9,804 nucleotides of DNA from Acidocella sp. Lineage in GTDB: Bacteria; Pseudomonadota; Alphaproteobacteria; Acetobacterales; Acetobacteraceae. The stretch spans positions 1 through 9,804 of the forward strand of contig JAQNCU010000086.1 of NCBI GenBank assembly GCA_029077775.1, in the 5' to 3' direction. The position numbers and the translations under genes were made by a program. Of the stretch, positions 6,423 through 9,804 are shown in pieces. Every line of letters starts with the position of its first letter. Within the stretch, counting starts at the first letter, position 1. A model generated the notes under the pieces. That model saw only the letters and a program-made list of their open reading frames with translations. It did not search any database and was not told the DNA's origin.

Positions 6423-8474
6423 ATGAATTTCCTGATCGCGGACACCTTTACCGCCTCATTCAACCGATTATCTGGTCCTGACCAGAAAGCGGTAAAGGCA
6501 AGCGTCTTCGACCTACAGATGGACCCCACAGGTAACGGCCTTCAGCTGCATCGTATTGACAAAAGCAAAGACACCAATTTCTGGTCGGCACGCGTCAACC
6601 GCGACGTCCGTCTGATCGTTCATAAAACCGGTGATAGCCTTCTGGTCGCCTATGTCGATCACCATGATGCCGCCTACGCCTGGGCCGAGCGCCGCCGGAT
6701 TGAGGCGCATCCGCGAACCGGCGCCATCCAGATCGTCGAAGTGCGCGAACGCGTTGAGGAGGTTGCCCCTCCGGCGAGGCTTGATTTTGTTTTTTCCCAG
6801 CCCGCTGAAGCCAAGGCGAAGACCGCACAGCTTCTATTTTCCACCCTGGATGATAATGCGCTTCTCTCGATCGGCGTGCCAGCAGACTGGCTGGCAGACG
6901 TGCGGGCAGCAAGCGAAGATGGCTTCTTCGCACTCGCGCAACATCTACCCGCCGAGGCCGCCGAAGCGCTGCTCGAATACGCCGCCACCGGCAGGCTGAA
7001 ACCCCCCGCGCCCAAACCGGCTATAGCCGACCCCTTTGCCCATCCCGATGCTCTACGGCGGATCAGGCCCATCGCCGATCAACAGGAGTTGGAGCAGGCA
7101 CTGGCCTTCCCCTGGGAAAAATGGGGCGTTTTCCTGCATCCGTCGCAACGGGCGCTGGTTGATCGCGCCTTCGCCGGCCCGGCGCGGGTTGCCGGCTCGG
7201 CAGGCACCGGCAAAACCATCGTCGCCATCCATCGCGCCGTCCGGCTCGCGCGCGAAAACCCGGCATCGCGCGTTTTACTGGCAAGTTTTTCCCAGCCCTT
7301 GGCCGATGCAATGGCTAAAAAACTGCTGGTGCTGGCCCCTGACACAAGCGGCATCGTGCCCAGGATCACCACCGCATCCTTCCACGGAATTGCCGAGCAG
7401 ATGTATCAGCTTGAACATGGCGTGCGACCGCGCATTGCGTCGGAAACCGTATTGCGCGAGCGGCTGAGCACCGCTGCTGCCAACCTCAAAGGCTTTTCAG
7501 AGCGCTTCCTCATCTCCGAATGGACCAATGTCATCGACGCCTGGGGGCTGACCTCGCTGGACGCCTATGCCACGGTCCCACGCATGGGCCGCAAGAGCAG
7601 GCTTGGCCCCAACCAACGCGCCAGCCTGTGGCCCGTGTTCCAGGCCGTGCGTGAGGCGCTGATAGCGGAACGCTACACCACCTGGGCGAATGTATTTACC
7701 GGCCTTGCCGACGCATTGGCCCAGCGGCCCGTGAAACCGTTCGACAATGTCATCATCGACGAAGCACAGGATCTCGCCCCGGCCGAGCTGAGGTTTTTCG
7801 CGGCTCTGGCGCCTGCACAGGCCGATGGCCTGTTTCTGTCAGGCGACGTGGGCCAGCGGATTTTCCAGCACCCTTATTCATGGGCGAGTATTGGCGTAGA
7901 CGTGCGAGGGCGGTCGCACACGCTGAAAGTCTGCTACCGTACCTCGCAACAAATAAGGCGTGCCGCTGACAGATTGTTGCCCGTGGTGCTGCGTGACACC
8001 GATGGTCTGGAAGACGAGCGGCGGGGGATCGTCTCCGTTTTCGAAGGCCCTGCCCCGGAGGTCAAATCTCTCGCAAGCGCTGACATTGAAGCCGAGACCG
8101 TTCGAAAAACCGTTCAAACCTGGCTTGATGAGGGCATTGCGCCTCATGAAATTGGCCTGTTCGTCCGCACCACGCAGCTTGTCGCCCGTGCGCGAGCCGC
8201 GATCGCTGGGCTTGCGGGCGTGGACGAAATGGTGACCGTTCCCATGAGCCTGGCGAAAGGGCTCGAGTTCCGGGCCGTTGTTGTTATGGCGTGCGACCAG
8301 GGCGTTCTGCCACTCGACGAACGCGTGGCCGATGCCGCCGATGAAGCAGAGTTGGACGATATCTTTGAGACCGAGCGGCGGCTGCTCTATGTCGCCTGCA
8401 CCAGGGCACGCGAACATATGCTCCTTACGGGGGTGACACCGACATCCGAATACTTAGCCGATTTTATGCCGTAA
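6423..8474 (+). CDS. RelE/ParE-like domain fused to UvrD/Rep-type SF1 helicase
   Basis: Residues 1 to about 95 resemble a RelE/ParE toxin fold: a helical start (FTASFNRLSGPDQKAVKASVFDLQ), then HRIDKSKDTNFWSARVNRDV, RLIVHKTGDSLLVAYVDHHDAAY. After a linker (about 100-235) comes a complete SF1 helicase: Q-like HPSQRALVDRAF (239-250), Walker A GSAGTGKT (258-265), motif Ia around VLLASFSQPLA, Walker B DEAQD (446-450), motif III LSGDVGQRIF (472-481), motif IV-like YRTSQQIRR (505-513), motif V KGLEFRAVVV (612-621) and motif VI LYVACTRAREHM (655-666). The domain should unwind or translocate 3' to 5' on single-stranded DNA. Similar helicases lacking the large 1B/2B insertions of true UvrD occur in defence loci. 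The start lies two bases after the HTH/GIY-YIG stop, and the gene closes the operon. Whether the toxin-like domain cuts RNA, binds a partner or merely senses is unknown. Confidence 0.92.
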   Translation: MNFLIADTFTASFNRLSGPDQKAVKASVFDLQMDPTGNGLQLHRIDKSKDTNFWSARVNRDVRLIVHKTGDSLLVAYVDHHDAAYAWAERRRIEAHPRTGAIQIVEVRERVEEVAPPARLDFVFSQPAEAKAKTAQLLFSTLDDNALLSIGVPADWLADVRAASEDGFFALAQHLPAEAAEALLEYAATGRLKPPAPKPAIADPFAHPDALRRIRPIADQQELEQALAFPWEKWGVFLHPSQRALVDRAFAGPARVAGSAGTGKTIVAIHRAVRLARENPASRVLLASFSQPLADAMAKKLLVLAPDTSGIVPRITTASFHGIAEQMYQLEHGVRPRIASETVLRERLSTAAANLKGFSERFLISEWTNVIDAWGLTSLDAYATVPRMGRKSRLGPNQRASLWPVFQAVREALIAERYTTWANVFTGLADALAQRPVKPFDNVIIDEAQDLAPAELRFFAALAPAQADGLFLSGDVGQRIFQHPYSWASIGVDVRGRSHTLKVCYRTSQQIRRAADRLLPVVLRDTDGLEDERRGIVSVFEGPAPEVKSLASADIEAETVRKTVQTWLDEGIAPHEIGLFVRTTQLVARARAAIAGLAGVDEMVTVPMSLAKGLEFRAVVVMACDQGVLPLDERVADAADEAELDDIFETERRLLYVACTRAREHMLLTGVTPTSEYLADFMP

Positions 8475-8514
8475 ATGTGGCGTCGTGAGGTGTGGCGAAG
8501 TTTATCAAATCTGA

Positions 8515-9044
8515 TCACCCCGCCGCGTTGTCATCAACCTCTCGCAACGAAGCAGCGATATCGGCAATCGACCGGAACAGCACCAGCGTGTCGTCCTTGG
8601 ACGGCATAAATCCCCGGCGACGCCAGAACGCCGCTGCCTCATCATCAATTGCATTGACCATCAACGCCCGCCCGCCGATCAGCGCGGCACCATTCACGCT
8701 GCGGGCCAGCGCATGGTTGAACAAGCCAATGCCAAGCCCATGCCCTGCCCAGGCACTGTCTGTAGCAAGCTGGCCGAGCAGAATGCACGGCATCGGGTTT
8801 GGCGGCTGCCCGGTGCGGATCGCTCGCGGCAGGCTGGTGGGCACAATGGCGGTGGGGGCCAGGCCGTAGTAGCCCATCACCCTGCCGCCACATGAACCAC
8901 CATGACCACTGAGAATCCTTTCTGCTGGTTAGCCAGCGCCCTAGTCTTCAGCCAGTGGTCAAGCGAAGGCTTGCCGCAGGAGAACTGGGATACATCATGC
9001 CCGGTATGCAGAAGCTCTGGCGCGGAAAGCGGCTGCTCCGCCAT
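8515..9044 (-). pseudogene. TacT-type GNAT acetyltransferase toxin, broken by a 1-base deletion
   Basis: Two minus-strand frames together give one protein. The first (from the ATG at 9042-9044) reads MAEQPLSAPELL...SCGKPSLDHWLKTRALANQQKG and stops at 8877-8879. The second reads GRVMGYYGLAP, then ILLGQLATDSAWAGHGLGIGL (acetyl-CoA loop) and AAAFWRRRGFMPSKDDTLVLFRSIADIA to the stop at 8515-8517. The 530-base span is one short of 177 codons, and adding one base between 8880 and 8931 would join the frames into a 176-residue GNAT of normal length. Family members acetylate aminoacyl-tRNA and are held by a partner antitoxin encoded just upstream. Here the ATG overlaps the antitoxin stop by one base (TGATG). 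The acetyl-CoA loop has Ala where Gln/Arg is usual, and Trp stands in the FY position of TacT. The gene is convergent to the helicase. An assembly error instead of a real mutation cannot be excluded. Confidence 0.83.
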
Positions 9045-9180
9045 CAACGTGTCGCGGAGTCTTTTTCCCACGGTGCCTTGCGGCGAAGCGATGCCACCAT
9101 CTCCGGCACGGGGGCCGCTGGGGCAGAGACGGCTTGAATGAACGCCTCAAACCCTTCCGGGTGTCAGCTTGGGAACGGGC
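9044..9180 (-). pseudogene. Remnant of a TacA/DUF1778-like antitoxin, C-terminal part only
   Basis: The minus-strand frame ending at the TGA at 9044-9046 is open only from 9163 and gives 39 residues: EGFEAFIQAVSAPAAPVPEM followed by VASLRRKAPWE and a short tail. This resembles the toxin-neutralising C-terminus of antitoxins partnered with GNAT toxins, and it sits in the expected place with a one-base overlap. No start codon is present in this piece. In the neighbouring frame the codons just upstream read PVPKLTP, so removing one G near 9155-9160 would give KLTPEGFEAF, suggesting a second frameshift. A ribbon-helix-helix DNA-binding part, expected further upstream, is not recognisable. The similarity is judged from memory, so the family name is moderate confidence. 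Confidence 0.6.
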
Positions 9181-9702
9181 TGATCGGCGTCCCTCGACGT
9201 GTAGATGTCGGTCTCCGGTTCTACGTTCGACCTCCTGCGGTGTAGCGGCATGCGACGATCTCCTTGGCTGATGGAAACGCCTGATCTAGCGGATGGCTGG
9301 CGCGTGTTCGCAGTGAATGAAGTAGCACGCCCGTTCAAGTGCATGAGCGCGCTTTTACTGTGCGTTCTGGCGTCGAGGACCACGACGCCGGCTGGCAAAA
9401 ACAGCGATCGGAGCAGATGCGCGATTGTCCTGCCTAAAGTCCGCTACGGGCCGATTGCTGACAGTCCAGTTTGGAGCGGAAAATTAGGGAAGCGGACATT
9501 GTCGTGCAGTGAGTGAATCGGCAGCTGTCGACCAGACGGCGACATTTTGGGGACATATCTACGAACGTCAGCTGCCGGGAAAAGCTGCCATCCGAGTCCA
9601 TCTGACGCCTGCAGCATGGTTGCACCCAGCGATCGGAAAGCCCCAGTCGACTTCCGGTGAGCGGGCAAAGTCCGCAGACAAGCAAACTGCCAACTGAGGT
9701 GG
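9181..9702. other. Stretch without a convincing gene; degenerate intergenic DNA
   Basis: Short frames exist on both strands (for example 9205-9516 plus and 9444-9776 minus), but none has a recognisable domain, several overlap each other, and codon use is unlike the operon genes. A 12-base inverted repeat with one mismatch, core CGGCAGCTG at 9519-9527 and CAGCTGCCG at 9569-9577, encloses about 35 bases. AAAGTCCGC occurs at about 9436 and 9667 and the inverse GCGGAC at about 9492. It looks like eroded spacer between a dead toxin-antitoxin pair and an insertion sequence. Confidence 0.5.
9519..9577. repeat. Inverted repeat in the intergenic stretch
   Basis: CGGCAGCTGTCG at 9519-9530 and CGTCAGCTGCCG at 9566-9577 are reverse complements except for one position, separated by 35 bases. 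It is too far apart for a typical terminator hairpin and has no T-run after it. It may be part of a dispersed intergenic repeat. Confidence 0.45.
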
Positions 9703-9804
9703 TGAACCGCGCCGGCTTTCCCGGAGGCCATTTGGTTTGAGTCACGCTGCGATGGGCTGCACCTGCAGCGGGGCATAGTAGCGTTCCTCGGCTTCTGCCG
9801 GGGG
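9703..9804 (-). mobile_element. End of an IS3-family-like insertion sequence, continuing beyond the right edge
   Basis: A sequence starting TGAACCGCGCCGGCTTTCCC at 9703 resembles IS3-family terminal inverted repeats, which begin with TG. It is followed 39 bases in by the end of a transposase-like frame on the minus strand. The other end and the target duplication are outside the window, so the element and its exact boundary are provisional. Confidence 0.55.
9742..9804 (-). CDS. IS3-family OrfB-like transposase, last 20 codons only
   Basis: Reading the minus strand from the window edge gives PPAEAEERYYAPLQVQPIAA and a TGA at 9742-9744. Transposases of the IS3 OrfB type (DDE, rve integrase core) commonly end in a similar way, with P-AE-E--YY followed by a short Ala-rich end, a few tens of bases inside the inverted repeat. 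The catalytic domain lies beyond the right edge, so it cannot be checked here. Call made from the tail motif plus the adjacent terminal repeat. Confidence 0.62.
   Translation of the reverse strand, partial: PPAEAEERYYAPLQVQPIAA

Noticed and set aside
8475..8514. Terminator between the converging helicase and GNAT genes
   Set aside because: The 40-base gap holds no stem followed by a T-run on either strand.
8877..8931. Programmed ribosomal frameshift to make the full GNAT protein
   Set aside because: No slippery heptamer or stable downstream structure is apparent in the overlap, and the antitoxin beside it is also damaged. Simple decay or a sequence error explains it better.
9205..9516. Plus-strand frame of 103 codons starting with ATG
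   Set aside because: No domain recognised, it overlaps competing frames on the minus strand, and composition is unlike the real genes here. Kept only as part of the gene-free stretch.
9434..9776. Two overlapping minus-strand frames of about 100-110 codons
   Set aside because: They run across the IS inverted repeat and over the end of the transposase frame, so they cannot be ancestral genes; no motifs seen.

Overview
The window is high-GC DNA whose genes look alphaproteobacterial, possibly from a sphingomonad. That guess rests on base composition and the style of the proteins, not on a marker gene. About 85% of it is one tightly packed plus-strand operon that reads as a defence or restriction-modification locus. 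The right end is decayed accessory DNA closed off by the edge of an insertion sequence.

Operon (positions 2-8474, plus strand). Five genes follow each other with overlaps or gaps of at most 2 bases: (1) the C-terminal two thirds of a type III-like restriction subunit, with an SF2 helicase C-terminal half and a PD-(D/E)xK nuclease, cut by the left edge; (2) an ORF6N-domain protein with a long charged helical tail; (3) a 967-residue beta-class DNA methyltransferase (DPPY motif before the DPTCGSGT motif); (4) a 250-residue protein joining a CI-repressor-like helix-turn-helix to a GIY-YIG nuclease; (5) a 683-residue UvrD/Rep-type SF1 helicase with a RelE/ParE-toxin-like domain at its N-terminus. 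Genes 1 and 3 can form a restriction-modification pair. Gene 2, being a likely DNA-binding protein, and gene 4, with HTH plus nuclease, look like regulatory or accessory effectors. Gene 5 adds a DNA motor carrying a toxin fold. No gene for an antitoxin to that fold is visible nearby.

Two features stand out inside the operon. A 27-base dyad element occurs twice, 241 bases apart, 24 of 27 bases identical. One copy lies at the end of the nuclease gene just before the ORF6N start, the other inside the ORF6N gene at its LRSQSATS motif. The central part of the methyltransferase gene and the whole HTH/GIY-YIG gene are much AT-richer than their surroundings, which suggests exchange of the target-recognition region and separate acquisition of the nuclease gene.

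Right flank (8475-9804). Convergent to the operon lies a GNAT toxin gene of the TacT type, broken by a one-base deletion. It is preceded by a remnant of its antitoxin gene that also seems frameshifted and has lost its N-terminal part. About 500 bases without a convincing gene follow. Then comes the terminal inverted repeat and the last 20 codons of an IS3-family OrfB-like transposase that runs off the right edge. No RNA genes, CRISPR arrays or clear terminators were seen.
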